From assembly GCF_024346675.1 (NCBI RefSeq), contig NZ_AP024850.1:1984001-2048000 (forward strand): 64,000 nt of DNA, given 5' to 3'. This document shows, one piece after another, positions 19,240 to 28,741 of the stretch (its first letter is position 1; each line of letters starts with the position of its first letter). The position numbers and the translations under genes are program-made. This stretch comes from Photobacterium sanguinicancri. GTDB taxonomy: Bacteria; Pseudomonadota; Gammaproteobacteria; Enterobacterales; Vibrionaceae. The notes beneath the pieces were generated by a model that worked only from the letters and a program-made list of their open reading frames with translations, did not search any database and was not told the DNA's origin.

Positions 19240-19350
19240 GGATTTTCCTGACTTAAAGCGAGACCATCTCGCTGTTAGTGCTTTGTTCAAAAAGAAATAG
19301 TTTGCGCTATTATAGTTACCTAGCGTTGAAAAACCACCGAAAGCATGAAA

Positions 19351-19809
19351 TTAGAGGTGTTTTTGTAGCGCATTAATGAAAGAAACAAGACCCTCTTCAT
19401 CAAATTGGTCAAATCTTGACAAGATAGGGCTGTCGATATCAAGCACGCCGTACAATTCGCCACCAATTCGGAACGGGATCACAATTTCAGAATTACTCGC
19501 AGCATCGCACGCAATGTGCCCTTCAAACTGATGAACATCATCAATGCGTTGAACTGTGTCTTCTGAAAGAGCAGTACCACACACCCCTCGCCCTACCGGA
19601 ATACGTACACAAGCCACTTTTCCTTGAAATGGACCTAATACTAACTGCTCGCCTTTTAACAAATAAAAGCCAACCCAGTTAATATCCTCTAACTCCATGT
19701 TGAGTAACGCACTAATATTAGAGAGGTTAGCAATGACATCTGGCTCATCTTCTATGATAGCGACAGCTTGTTTTGTTAAACGATTATAAAACGCGAGTTT
19801 ATTTTCCAT
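19351..19809 (-). CDS. msrC: Free methionine-(R)-sulfoxide reductase MsrC (GAF domain)
   Basis: A 152-residue single GAF domain protein (YebR family). The three conserved cysteines are present: Cys67 (GKVACVRIPVG), Cys77 (RGVCGTA) and Cys101 (GHIACDAASNSEIVIP). It reduces free methionine-R-sulfoxide with thioredoxin. A good AAGGAG site precedes the ATG. It lies between proQ and letA in enterics, and here it is divergent from an ABC exporter gene that separates it from letA. Confidence 0.92.
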   Translation of the reverse strand: MENKLAFYNRLTKQAVAIIEDEPDVIANLSNISALLNMELEDINWVGFYLLKGEQLVLGPFQGKVACVRIPVGRGVCGTALSEDTVQRIDDVHQFEGHIACDAASNSEIVIPFRIGGELYGVLDIDSPILSRFDQFDEEGLVSFINALQKHL

Positions 19810-19871
19810 GGCTTACTCCTTCTTTAGCCGCTAGAATGTGAATCTTGTTAATAATAGGAATCATTATCACC

Positions 19872-21725
19872 GTGAAAGATTCTGTAAATCAAATGATTAA
19901 CTGGTCTTGGCTATTAAAGCAAGCAAAACGTCATCGACCACGATTAATTGCCGCTAACCTTATCGCTATCGTTGCAACCTTGGTTAGTGTTCCTATTCCA
20001 CTATTAATGCCATTAATGGTGGATGAAGTATTACTTAATAAACCAGCCAATGGCATTGCCTTCTTAAACGCCTTTTTACCTGAATCTCTTCAAGAGGCTG
20101 GCGCTTATATTATCCTTGTACTTGTCATGATCGTTATCATGCGCATTATTAGCCAAGTCTTGAACATCCTACAAAGCCGCCAATTTACCTTGGTAGCTAA
20201 AGACGTAACTTACCTACTCCGTCAACGCTTGATCGATAAATTAGGCCGTATCAGTATGCGGCAGTACGAAGAACGCGGCAGCGGCGGTATTACATCGCAC
20301 TTAATTACTGATATTGAAACCATTGATAAATTTGTTGGCGATACACTCAGCCGATTCTTAGTGAGTTTACTAACGCTTATTGGTACCGCGAGTATTTTGC
20401 TTTGGTTAAATTGGCAGTTAGGCTTATTCATCTTATTGGTGAACCCGATTGTTGTTTACGCTTCGCGTCTAATGGGTAGCCGTGTTAAGAACCTTAAAAA
20501 ACAAGAAAACCAAGCATTTGAAAAATTCCAGCAACGCTTAGTAGAAACTCTTGATGGTCTGTATCAGCTGCGAGCCGCTAATCGTGAGAAAGAATTTTTA
20601 ACGCAGTTAAAATCAAGTGCCGATGAGATTCGCCACAATGCAGACAAATACGCATGGCAATCAGAAGCAGCTGGACGTGTTTCATTCCTATTGTTCTTAG
20701 TCGGATTCGAATTATTCCGTGCCGCAGCCATGTTAATGGTGATATTCAGTGATTTAACGATTGGACAGATGTTCGCTGTTTTTGGTTACCTTTGGTTTAT
20801 GTTAAGTCCGGTCCAAGAGTTACTCGGGATTCAATTTGCTTGGTATAGCGCTTCGGCTGCTATGCACCGCCTCAATGGCTTGATGACATTGGAAGAAGAA
20901 GTCCGCCCTGTAGCGACCGTTAACCCGTTCACCCCAAACCAAGCTTTATCGATAGATGTGCGTGATGTCCATTTTTCTTATGATGACGATAAAGAAGTCT
21001 TACGTGGCCTAAACTTAACGATTCCAGCCGGAAAACGCGTCGCATTAGTTGGAGCATCAGGTGGTGGTAAATCAACCCTTATCCAGCTGCTATTAGGTAT
21101 CTACCAAAAAGACTCTGGCGACCTATTGATCAACGGTGAGCGCATTGAAGATGTCAGCTATGAGGCATTGCGTGAAAAAATGGCGGTCGTTTTACAACAG
21201 CCCGTTCTATTTAATGACACACTGAGGCATAATCTGACATTAGGTGCTGAATATAGCGATAGTGACCTATGGCAGGCGCTTGAAATTGCACAGTTAACGG
21301 ACGTAACTAAACGGCTTACGCATGGTTTAGATACTGAGATTGGTCGCCAAGGTATTCGCCTTTCAGGTGGGCAACGTCAACGTCTTGCGATTGCAAGAAT
21401 GGTTCTGGCAAACCCTGATTTTGTGATTTTAGATGAAGCAACATCAGCCTTAGATACCGCGACAGAAGCTGCTTTACATACGGCACTTAATCAATTTTTG
21501 CGAGATAGAACGACATTAATTGTGGCGCACCGTTTATCTGCCGTTAAGCAAGCAGATATAATCTATGTACTTGAAGACGGAAAACTCAGCCAAGCTGGTA
21601 CACATGATGAACTGGTTCGAAAAGAGGGCCTATATCAAACCTTGTATGGTTCGATACAGTCATCCAATCACGAGCAGAGTGAAGATAATCAACCGCTCAC
21701 TATAGCCAGCGTCAACGTAAAATAA
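19872..21725 (+). CDS. ABC exporter, fused membrane and ATPase domains
   Basis: The start is uncertain: I favour GTG at 19872 (VKDSVNQMINWSWLLKQAK, with AGGA upstream) or ATG at 19893; an in-frame TTG at 19845 is possible. The protein of about 610-620 residues has a six-helix type-I exporter membrane domain (to about 320). Its nucleotide-binding domain has Walker A GASGGGKST, signature LSGGQRQRL, Walker B FVILDEATSALD and the H-loop AHRLSA. The substrate is unknown; the layout resembles MsbA/MdlB-like multidrug or lipid exporters. It interrupts the prc-proQ-msrC-letAB-rsmF block. Confidence 0.9.
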   Translation: MKDSVNQMINWSWLLKQAKRHRPRLIAANLIAIVATLVSVPIPLLMPLMVDEVLLNKPANGIAFLNAFLPESLQEAGAYIILVLVMIVIMRIISQVLNILQSRQFTLVAKDVTYLLRQRLIDKLGRISMRQYEERGSGGITSHLITDIETIDKFVGDTLSRFLVSLLTLIGTASILLWLNWQLGLFILLVNPIVVYASRLMGSRVKNLKKQENQAFEKFQQRLVETLDGLYQLRAANREKEFLTQLKSSADEIRHNADKYAWQSEAAGRVSFLLFLVGFELFRAAAMLMVIFSDLTIGQMFAVFGYLWFMLSPVQELLGIQFAWYSASAAMHRLNGLMTLEEEVRPVATVNPFTPNQALSIDVRDVHFSYDDDKEVLRGLNLTIPAGKRVALVGASGGGKSTLIQLLLGIYQKDSGDLLINGERIEDVSYEALREKMAVVLQQPVLFNDTLRHNLTLGAEYSDSDLWQALEIAQLTDVTKRLTHGLDTEIGRQGIRLSGGQRQRLAIARMVLANPDFVILDEATSALDTATEAALHTALNQFLRDRTTLIVAHRLSAVKQADIIYVLEDGKLSQAGTHDELVRKEGLYQTLYGSIQSSNHEQSEDNQPLTIASVNVK

Positions 21726-21740
21726 TATAGTGTTCTTTTA

Positions 21741-21762
21741 AACCGCTGCTTATGCAGCGGTT
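21741..21762 (+). terminator. Hairpin between the ABC exporter and letA
   Basis: AACCGCTGC and GCAGCGGTT form a perfect 9-bp stem with a TTAT loop; the following bases are ATTCCATTCT, so the U-run is weak. It may be a partial terminator after the ABC gene. Confidence 0.5.
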
Positions 21763-21815
21763 ATTCCATTCTGGATAAGAAAAATTTCAGAAAGACTTAA
21801 AGGATTAACCAACCC

Positions 21816-23009
21816 ATGTCGACGGCTCGCCTGTGTCCAGGCTGTGACTTGCCAGTGATGCCTAACGTCGCCCTTCGTGGTCAGAGTGCTTACTGCCCTC
21901 GCTGTAAAACACGTTTATATAGAGGTGGCTTTACCCGATTTACGGGGGAGTTTGCTATTGCATTAGCCTGTTTAATTCTTTTTATTCCGGCACATATTTA
22001 CCCCATGATCACTATCCGATTATTTGGGCAGATGATCCCAGCAACATTACCTGCAGGGACTATCACATTAGCACCTGAATTTCCGGCTGTTGCCTTTTTG
22101 ATTTTATTTTGTAGCACCATAGCCCCTCTTTTAGTGACCTTGGCAGTTATGACTGCACAAGTAAGCTTAAAAATTCAGCACTTTCGGCTATTCAAATCTT
22201 CAATGTGGATCATCCAACATCTAAAACACTGGGCTATGTATGAAGTGTTTCTTGTCAGCCTTGGAATTTCTTGCTTTAAAGTTCAAGACTATGCTGACAT
22301 TTATATTGGCCCGGGGTTGATTAGCCTTGTCATCCTTCAAATATTGATGCTGCTACTGCTTACACGGATCAGCCCAACTCGCTATTGGGAAGCATGGCAA
22401 CCTGAAACAACTCATAATCCTGATGAGCTAGTGCATCACTGCCATTCTTGCCACCTCAGTCAAGGAACGAACAGCCATTGCACACGTTGCCATAGCCCAT
22501 TGCATGCACGCCTACCCCATTCGATTCAAAAAACATGGGCGTATTTAATTTCAGCGACTATTTTTATTTTCCCAGCGAACTTATTCGCTATTTCGATCTT
22601 TTTAAATAATGGTAAACGTGCCGAAGACACCATTTTTTCAGGTGTTGCTCACTTGATTAAAACGGGTATGCCCGGCATCGCAGCCATTATTTTTATCGCT
22701 AGTATTGTTGTGCCAGTCGCCAAAATAGTGGGACTGGCCTACATATTGTTGTGTATTCAGTTTAAACGTCGTATTCACCACCGCTTTCGTATGCGCCTTT
22801 TTAGGATCATTCAGTGGATTGGTAAATGGTCAATGATGGATTTATTCGTAATTTCCATCATGGTGGCCTTGATTGACCGAGGACAAATACTCGATTTCAC
22901 ACCAGGCCCGGGCGCTGTTTCATTCGGGATTGTGGTTGTGCTAACTATGTTTGCAGCAGAAAGTTTAGATTCGCGCTTAATATGGGATAACTATGAACAA
23001 CGGAAATAA
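21816..23009 (+). CDS. letA: LetA (YebS/PqiA family) inner-membrane partner of LetB
   Basis: The 397-residue protein has two PqiA-type modules. Each starts with a zinc ribbon (LCPGCDLPVM with YCPRCKTRLY at the N terminus; HCHSCHLSQ with HCTRCHSPLHA near residue 210) followed by four membrane helices. LetA works with the MCE protein LetB to move lipids between inner and outer membranes. The last 17 bases overlap the start of letB, a typical translational coupling. AAAGGA precedes the ATG. The letA-letB pair corresponds to enteric yebS-yebT. Confidence 0.95.
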   Translation: MSTARLCPGCDLPVMPNVALRGQSAYCPRCKTRLYRGGFTRFTGEFAIALACLILFIPAHIYPMITIRLFGQMIPATLPAGTITLAPEFPAVAFLILFCSTIAPLLVTLAVMTAQVSLKIQHFRLFKSSMWIIQHLKHWAMYEVFLVSLGISCFKVQDYADIYIGPGLISLVILQILMLLLLTRISPTRYWEAWQPETTHNPDELVHHCHSCHLSQGTNSHCTRCHSPLHARLPHSIQKTWAYLISATIFIFPANLFAISIFLNNGKRAEDTIFSGVAHLIKTGMPGIAAIIFIASIVVPVAKIVGLAYILLCIQFKRRIHHRFRMRLFRIIQWIGKWSMMDLFVISIMVALIDRGQILDFTPGPGAVSFGIVVVLTMFAAESLDSRLIWDNYEQRK

Positions 23010-25617
23010 CAATCAACCAGAACCAGTAGATATTCACCGCGATAGGTCGGTATCTCCCCTTTGGTTACTTCCTATTTTAGCCTTTGCCCTTGCTGGATGG
23101 CTGGTCTTTAAAGCCGTAAATGATGCAGGTCAGCGGATTCAAATTCATTTTAATGATGCGGCAGGTCTAATTGCAGGGCGCACAACAATTCGCTATCAAG
23201 GACTTGAAGTCGGCATAGTACGCGATGTAACGCTATCTGATGATCTCGAAAGTATTTATGTTGAAGCCGATATCTATCCAGAAGCCGTTCAAACACTCAA
23301 TACTGGTACACGCTTTTGGCTAGTAAAACCGAAAGCATCTATTACTGGTATTTCAGGTTTAGATGCTTTGGTATCAGGTAACTATATCGCGCTACAACCG
23401 GGTGAAGGTGAAGCAACGCAAAGCTTTACCGCTCTCGATGGCCAACCGTCTGACACCCCAATTGGTGCAGGGCTGTCTATTCAGCTGCGAGCTCCTGACT
23501 TAGGCTCAATCAGTATTGGTTCCCAAGTATTCTATAAGAAGATCCCTGTTGGTGAAGTGTACAACTACACCTTAAGTAACAATAATAAACGTGTCCTTGT
23601 TGATGTGTTAATTCAGCCGCAATATGCCGATTTAGTTACCAATAAAAGCCGCTTTTGGAATGTCAGCGGTATGAGTGCCAACATCAACTTCAATGGCGTT
23701 GATGTTCAGTTTGAAAGCTTATCTGCCATGATCGCTGGTGCTATCGCTTTTGATTCACCCGATGAAGGTCGAGCTATTGAAGATAACCATTTATTCCGCT
23801 TATACCCTGACCTGAATACCGCAGGCCGTGGCATCGCGATTAAAGTTGAACTACCAGAAAACAGTAACATCAGCGCAAGCGGTGCTCCGATTGTTTATCG
23901 CGGCCTTCAAATTGGCCAAATTTCAGATGTTCGCCTTGATGAAGCACGCAGCAAAATCATCGCACACGCAGCAATTGAACCTAGCATGAGCGACTTACTG
24001 AACAGCGGTTCAAGCCTACTACTTGAAGAAGCTGAATTATCGCTCACTGGTGTCAAAAACATTGGTAACTTGGTACGCGGTAACTTCCTTACCCTTATTC
24101 CAGGTGAAGGCGAACCAAGTCGGTTATTTAAAGCAATCACCAAAGATGAGCTGCAAGAGAAACAACATGGTGTAGCCACTTTCGATTTATATGCTGATAG
24201 TAGTTTTGGCATCAAGCGTGGTACGAAAATTCTGCACCGTGGTATTGCCGTGGGCCGTGTAACCCATGTAAAACTAGAAAAAGACAAAGTGCGCTTTAGC
24301 GTTATTGTTAATACTGAATATACATCGCTTATTGGTTCAGCCAGTCGCTTCTATATAGATGGTGGCATTAAAGCGAATCTAAGCAGCAAAGGGTTAGATG
24401 TTAGCTTGCCACCGGCAGAACAGTTGATCAGCAACGGCATTAGTTTCACCAGTGGCGGCAGTAAGAAAATCGCGAAAAATTACACTTTATATAGCAGTGA
24501 ACGCCTAGCAACACTAGCAGCAGAGACAGCAAAAGGTTTTGCTCGCTTCACCTTAGTAGCAAACGAACTACCACCAGTTTCTGAAGGTAGCCCTGTACTC
24601 TACCGCAACCTACAAGTCGGTGAAGTTACAAGCTACGCATTAACTGCATCTGGCGTAACCTTATCGTTAAACATTGAAAATAAATACCGCCATTTAGTTA
24701 CCCAAAATACGGTTTTCTGGAATCGTTCTGGCGTTGAGGTTGAGGCAGGTTTAAGTGGCGTAAAAATTACCGCCTCCCCTGTCGCAACATTAATTAAAGG
24801 CGGCGTCGCCTTTGATGATATTGATGGTGTTAGTAACAAACAAAATGGTCGCTTTAAGCTTTATTCTAGCTTAAAGGATGCTCGTAATTTCGGACAAGAA
24901 ATCCAACTAACGGCAAGCGATGCTCGTGCACTTGCTGTAGGCACTGAAATCCGTTACCAAGGCATTGCCATTGGTAAAATTACGACTATTACGCCTAATT
25001 TCGACAAAGGGAATGTGAACATTAGCGCTCGCCTTTTCCCTCAGTTTGCCGACGTTATCGCCCGAGCGGGCAGCTACTTCTGGATTGTGAAGCCGAAACT
25101 GAGCCTGACTGAAACTAAAAACTTGGACAGCTTATTAAGCTCTTATATTTCAGTGGACCCTGGAAAAGGTATTAAACAGCAGACCTTTAACCTTGGCAGT
25201 GCTGAGTTATTAAACTCAGGGCTTACCGTGGTATTGGAAAGCGAGAAGCGTAATTCAATAAGCGAAGGGACACCGCTGCTTTACCGCGATATCCAAGTTG
25301 GCCAAGTTGTAAAAGTTAGCCTTGGTGATTTAGCCGATCGCGTAATGATTGAAGCACAAATAGAACAGAAATATCGCCATCTTGTTCGTAAAGATAGCGT
25401 GTTCTGGAATGTCTCTGGGTTTGATGTATCGATTGGCATTACTGGCGCAACCGTCAATAGCGGTACCGTCGATAGTTTGATCCGTGGTGGCATTGCCTTT
25501 GCGACACCAGAAGCTCACCCACTAGCACCTATTGCTAAAGCGGACTCACACTTCCTACTTCATAAACAGGCGAAGTCTGAGTGGAAAGATTGGCGCACTG
25601 CGATCCCGCGCGATTAA
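22993..25617 (+). CDS. letB: LetB (YebT) MCE-repeat lipid-transport tunnel protein
   Basis: The 874-residue protein is close in length to the Escherichia coli 877-residue LetB. A single N-terminal anchor helix (SPLWLLPILAFALAGWLVFKAV) precedes a chain of MCE domains. Repeated copies of the signature (RTTIRYQGLEVGIV, GSQVFYKKIPVGEV, GAPIVYRGLQIGQI, GTKILHRGIAVGRV, GSPVLYRNLQVGEV, GTEIRYQGIAIGKI, GTPLLYRDIQVGQV) give seven domains. In the family, LetB hexamerises into a periplasm-spanning hydrophobic tunnel. A terminator with a UUCG loop follows. Regular repeats about 120 residues apart are visible in the DNA. Confidence 0.96.
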   Translation: MNNGNNNQPEPVDIHRDRSVSPLWLLPILAFALAGWLVFKAVNDAGQRIQIHFNDAAGLIAGRTTIRYQGLEVGIVRDVTLSDDLESIYVEADIYPEAVQTLNTGTRFWLVKPKASITGISGLDALVSGNYIALQPGEGEATQSFTALDGQPSDTPIGAGLSIQLRAPDLGSISIGSQVFYKKIPVGEVYNYTLSNNNKRVLVDVLIQPQYADLVTNKSRFWNVSGMSANINFNGVDVQFESLSAMIAGAIAFDSPDEGRAIEDNHLFRLYPDLNTAGRGIAIKVELPENSNISASGAPIVYRGLQIGQISDVRLDEARSKIIAHAAIEPSMSDLLNSGSSLLLEEAELSLTGVKNIGNLVRGNFLTLIPGEGEPSRLFKAITKDELQEKQHGVATFDLYADSSFGIKRGTKILHRGIAVGRVTHVKLEKDKVRFSVIVNTEYTSLIGSASRFYIDGGIKANLSSKGLDVSLPPAEQLISNGISFTSGGSKKIAKNYTLYSSERLATLAAETAKGFARFTLVANELPPVSEGSPVLYRNLQVGEVTSYALTASGVTLSLNIENKYRHLVTQNTVFWNRSGVEVEAGLSGVKITASPVATLIKGGVAFDDIDGVSNKQNGRFKLYSSLKDARNFGQEIQLTASDARALAVGTEIRYQGIAIGKITTITPNFDKGNVNISARLFPQFADVIARAGSYFWIVKPKLSLTETKNLDSLLSSYISVDPGKGIKQQTFNLGSAELLNSGLTVVLESEKRNSISEGTPLLYRDIQVGQVVKVSLGDLADRVMIEAQIEQKYRHLVRKDSVFWNVSGFDVSIGITGATVNSGTVDSLIRGGIAFATPEAHPLAPIAKADSHFLLHKQAKSEWKDWRTAIPRD

Positions 25618-25649
25618 CGACATTCGCAAAAGTTAACTAATGATCTACT

Positions 25650-25677
25650 AAAAGGAGCATTTCGATGCTCCTTTTTT
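25650..25677 (+). terminator. Terminator after letB
   Basis: AAAAGGAGCAT and ATGCTCCTTTT form a perfect 11-bp stem around the very stable TTCG loop, followed by T's. Confidence 0.93.
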
Positions 25678-25782
25678 ATTCCCTTAAACCTATTTACCTC
25701 ATACTGCCTATTGCCATAGATGCTTAACGCTGTGATTTGATATACACTCTCGCCCATCAATGCCTGTTATCGAGATACTCCC

Positions 25783-27213
25783 TTGCATTCAAAAATCTAT
25801 ATCCCTGAAGACTTCATCGAACTTATTCGTCAAACCATGCCAGAAAACCTGAATATGGATGATTTTCTCGCCTGCTGTAAGACCCCACTTCGACGTAGTA
25901 TTCGTATTAATACCTTAAAGATCAGTGTGGAAGACTTCCTAGCCCGTGTTGCGGACAAAGATTGGACATTAACCCCTGTACCTTGGTGTGATACTGGATT
26001 TTGGATTGAACGAGAAGATGAAAACACCGTCTCGCTTGGCAATACAGCAGAACACCTTGCTGGGCTTTTTTATATTCAAGAAGCCAGCTCAATGATGCCT
26101 GTTACTGCACTTCTTAAAAACAACGATCAATTAGATTGCGTGTTGGATATGGCATCAGCACCGGGTTCTAAAACCACTCAGATTGCTTGCGCGATGCAAA
26201 ACAAAGGGGCATTAGTCGCCAATGAGCTAGCAGCAAGCCGTATCAAAGTGTTGCACTCTAACTTACAACGTTGTGGTGTGTATAACGCATCATTGACGCA
26301 CTTTGATGGTTGTGTCTTTGGCGGGTGGGCACCTGAAGCATTTGACTCTATTTTACTGGATGCGCCTTGTTCAGGTGAAGGGGCTATTCGTAAAGATGAA
26401 GATGCAATGGCGAACTGGTCATTAGCATCTATCGACAGTATTGCTGAAGTACAGCGCAACTTGATTGTGAGTGCATTTCAAGCCCTTAAACCGGGCGGTG
26501 TGATGGTGTATTCAACCTGCACACTCAACCAAACTGAAAATCAGCAGGTATGTCACTTCTTGAAAGAGACCTTTGGTGATGCCGTACAGTTTGAACCATT
26601 GGATGACTTATTCGACGGGGCAGCACAATCGACAACAGAAGAAGGCTTCTTGCATGTCTACCCCCAGATTTTTGATAGCGAAGGCTTCTTTGTTGCCCGC
26701 ATTCGAAAACTGACTTCGGTAGAGTCTCCTGAAGTCAAAAAACGTATGGGTAAATTCCCCTTCTCGATCTTGGCTGAAAAAGACAAACAAGATATTGCAG
26801 CAAGCCTGAAAGCAACGCTGGATATTACCCTACCGCACGAAAGCGATGTCTGGGTTCGCGACAAAGAACTGTGGTTATTCCCACAAAACTTAAAACCACT
26901 ACTCACTGAAATTCGTTTTCAGCGTATGGGCATTAAGTTGGCAGAACAACATAAAAAAGGCTATCGCTGGCAACACGAAGCGATCATGGCCCTAGCATCA
27001 GGTCAAGAAAGCGTATCGGTTGATCTAACGGCGGAACAAGCTAAAGAGTGGTTTATGGGCCGAGACATTCGCCCAGAGGACCTTTCAGGTAAAGGGGAAG
27101 TCATCGTAAACTACCGAGATTACCCAATTGGCATTGGCAAATGGGTCGGCAACCGCATCAAAAATGGTTTGCCACGAGAAATGGTTCGAGACACCAATTT
27201 ATTCGATATCTAA
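25783..27213 (+). CDS. rsmF: 16S rRNA m5C1407 methyltransferase RsmF
   Basis: The protein has 476 residues and uses a TTG start, since no in-frame ATG or GTG is available close upstream. The N-terminal part (LRRSIRINTLKISVEDFL) and the SAM-binding NOL1/NOP2/Sun domain match RsmF: DMASAPGSKTTQIA (motif I), DAPCSGEGAIRKD (motif IV with a cysteine), STCTLNQTENQ (motif VI with the catalytic cysteine). A C-terminal PUA-like region follows (ELWLFPQ, RMGIKLAEQHKKGYRWQHEAIMAL, EWFMGRDI). It methylates 16S C1407. In enterics it also follows letB. The coding start is weakly supported by a GAGA site. Confidence 0.93.
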   Translation: MHSKIYIPEDFIELIRQTMPENLNMDDFLACCKTPLRRSIRINTLKISVEDFLARVADKDWTLTPVPWCDTGFWIEREDENTVSLGNTAEHLAGLFYIQEASSMMPVTALLKNNDQLDCVLDMASAPGSKTTQIACAMQNKGALVANELAASRIKVLHSNLQRCGVYNASLTHFDGCVFGGWAPEAFDSILLDAPCSGEGAIRKDEDAMANWSLASIDSIAEVQRNLIVSAFQALKPGGVMVYSTCTLNQTENQQVCHFLKETFGDAVQFEPLDDLFDGAAQSTTEEGFLHVYPQIFDSEGFFVARIRKLTSVESPEVKKRMGKFPFSILAEKDKQDIAASLKATLDITLPHESDVWVRDKELWLFPQNLKPLLTEIRFQRMGIKLAEQHKKGYRWQHEAIMALASGQESVSVDLTAEQAKEWFMGRDIRPEDLSGKGEVIVNYRDYPIGIGKWVGNRIKNGLPREMVRDTNLFDI

Positions 27214-27560
27214 TCGACTGTATTTAGGTTGATTCCAATTCTCATTGCTAAAACTGGTAAATTGTACTGCGTGAACTAACATTGATAGTGTAATTGATCT
27301 CCATTTACTAACCAGTTAGCGCAAGGCTCTCACGAGAGCCATTCCCCTAAGCCCGAGACAGGAGTCGTTTCGGGCTATTTTTTGCCTGTTACCCACCAAC
27401 AGTCACCTTTGCAGTTCAGTTTTGAACAATAACTGCCAAGATATTTGAATACTCGTTCGGTTTTTTTGAACAAGTTGACCAAGCTTTTGAGCTGTTTCTT
27501 CTCACACAAGAAATCTATATTAATGCCTACGCAAAAAAGCATTTAATGTAGGAAAAAATA
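27214..27560 (+). other. Intergenic region between rsmF and azoR
   Basis: About 347 bp without a gene. It holds the tandem hairpins given separately (27325-27383) and the azoR promoter. I see no clear regulator palindrome in the 100 bp before azoR. Confidence 0.4.
27325..27383 (+). terminator. Tandem hairpins terminating rsmF
   Basis: GGCTCT-CACG-AGAGCC (27325-27340) is followed by AGCCCGA (27350-27356) pairing with TCGGGCT (27370-27376) and then ATTTTTTG. The second hairpin with its T run is a standard terminator; the first is a plain hairpin in front of it. Confidence 0.75.
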
Positions 27561-28154
27561 ATGGCTAACGTTCTAGTTCTTAAATCAAGCATCCTTGGTG
27601 GCTATTCACAGTCAAACGCATTAATCGATCATTTATTAACAAGCTGGGAAGGTAAAACACAATCAATTATTGAGCGTGATTTAGCTGCAAACCCAGTACC
27701 AATGTTAGATGCAGATGTCGCGAATGCACTTCGTGGTGGTGACAATCTAAGCGAGAAACAGCAAGCTGCACTAGCAATGTCAGATCAGTTAATTGAAGAG
27801 CTACAGATCAGCGATACCATTATCATTGCTGCACCTATGTATAACTTCACTATTCCGACTCAACTTAAAAACTGGTTCGATTTAATTGCACGTGCTGGTA
27901 TTACCTTCTCGTACACAGAGCAAGGCCCTGTAGGCTTACTTAAAGATAAAAAAGTGATTGTTGTGACAACACGCGGCGGCATTCACAAAGGCGCAGCATC
28001 TGACACGCTTGTACCTTACTTGCAGAATATTCTTGGCTTTGTTGGTCTAGACAATGTTGAGTTTGTTTACGGTGAAGCGCTTGCGATGGGTGATGAACTA
28101 GCGTCACAATCAATCACCGACGCAAAAAGCACTCTAGCCCAGCTAAGCGCTTAA
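27561..28154 (+). CDS. azoR: FMN-dependent NADH-azoreductase AzoR
   Basis: The 197-residue protein has the flavodoxin-like fold of AzoR (VLVLKSSILGGYSQSNALIDHLL at the start, then IIIAAPMYNFTIPTQLKNWFDLIARAGITFSYTEQGPVGLL and VVTTRGGIHKG). It reduces azo bonds and quinones with NADH in the cytoplasm and protects against thiol and quinone stress. AGGAAAA precedes the ATG. It is a single-gene unit, terminated by a bidirectional hairpin shared with yajD. Confidence 0.95.
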   Translation: MANVLVLKSSILGGYSQSNALIDHLLTSWEGKTQSIIERDLAANPVPMLDADVANALRGGDNLSEKQQAALAMSDQLIEELQISDTIIIAAPMYNFTIPTQLKNWFDLIARAGITFSYTEQGPVGLLKDKKVIVVTTRGGIHKGAASDTLVPYLQNILGFVGLDNVEFVYGEALAMGDELASQSITDAKSTLAQLSA

Positions 28155-28194
28155 TCATAGATTCAGATCGATAATACGATCCTATGGTAAAAAC

Positions 28195-28223
28195 AAAAAA
28201 CGAGGCCAAAAGCCTCGTTTTTT
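28195..28223. terminator. Bidirectional terminator azoR / yajD
   Basis: AAAAAACGAGGC and GCCTCGTTTTTT form a 12-bp stem with a 5-base loop; both flanks give U-runs. The two genes converge here. Confidence 0.92.
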
Positions 28224-28268
28224 ATGATTGCATAAGAAATGAATTCTTTGCTTAAGTCTGTGTATGAC

Positions 28269-28622
28269 TTATTTTTTCTTTTCCATCATCGCTTTTAAAT
28301 CAGCGAATGGGTTAAACGTTGCCGCTTCATGGTCGTTTTCACCCGCTTTGACTACACTGCCTGACTGCTGATCATGCTCTGTGTATTTTTCATGCTCATG
28401 GTCATGACAAAACAAGCAAAGCAGTTCCCAGTTACTACCGTCGGCTGGGTTGTTGGTGTGGTCATGGTCAGCATGGTGAACGGTTAATTCACGAAGATTT
28501 GAATACACAAACTCGCGTGAACAACGGCCGCATACCCAAGGGTATAGTTTTAATGCTTTCTCTCGGTAGCCTTGCTCTTGACGTGCATATGCAGCACTAG
28601 TGCCGTTATAATCTGATGACAT
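28269..28622 (-). CDS. yajD: HNH-nuclease-like protein YajD
   Basis: The 117-residue protein has the HNH layout: a zinc-binding pair WVCGRCSREF, the HHADHDHTNNPADGSNWELLCLFCHDHEH core with the catalytic His residues and the second Cys pair, and a short acidic/basic tail. It matches the YajD family, whose function is unknown. Nothing in the neighbourhood suggests a restriction or phage role. A GTTACTT-rich leader precedes it. Confidence is high for family, low for function. Confidence 0.88.
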   Translation of the reverse strand: MSSDYNGTSAAYARQEQGYREKALKLYPWVCGRCSREFVYSNLRELTVHHADHDHTNNPADGSNWELLCLFCHDHEHEKYTEHDQQSGSVVKAGENDHEAATFNPFADLKAMMEKKK

Positions 28623-28741
28623 AAGTAACCCTGATAATCTGTAAATCCAACACTGCGAATTTACCGCAATTCACTACTAGATTAATAGTATTTCGCACAT
28701 AAAATGTGGTCTTATACGCCATCGAACATGACAGCCAACTA

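Noticed and set aside
19239..19290. Longer start of proQ
   Set aside because: The added residues do not match ProQ, and AGGAAA lies before the ATG at 19239.
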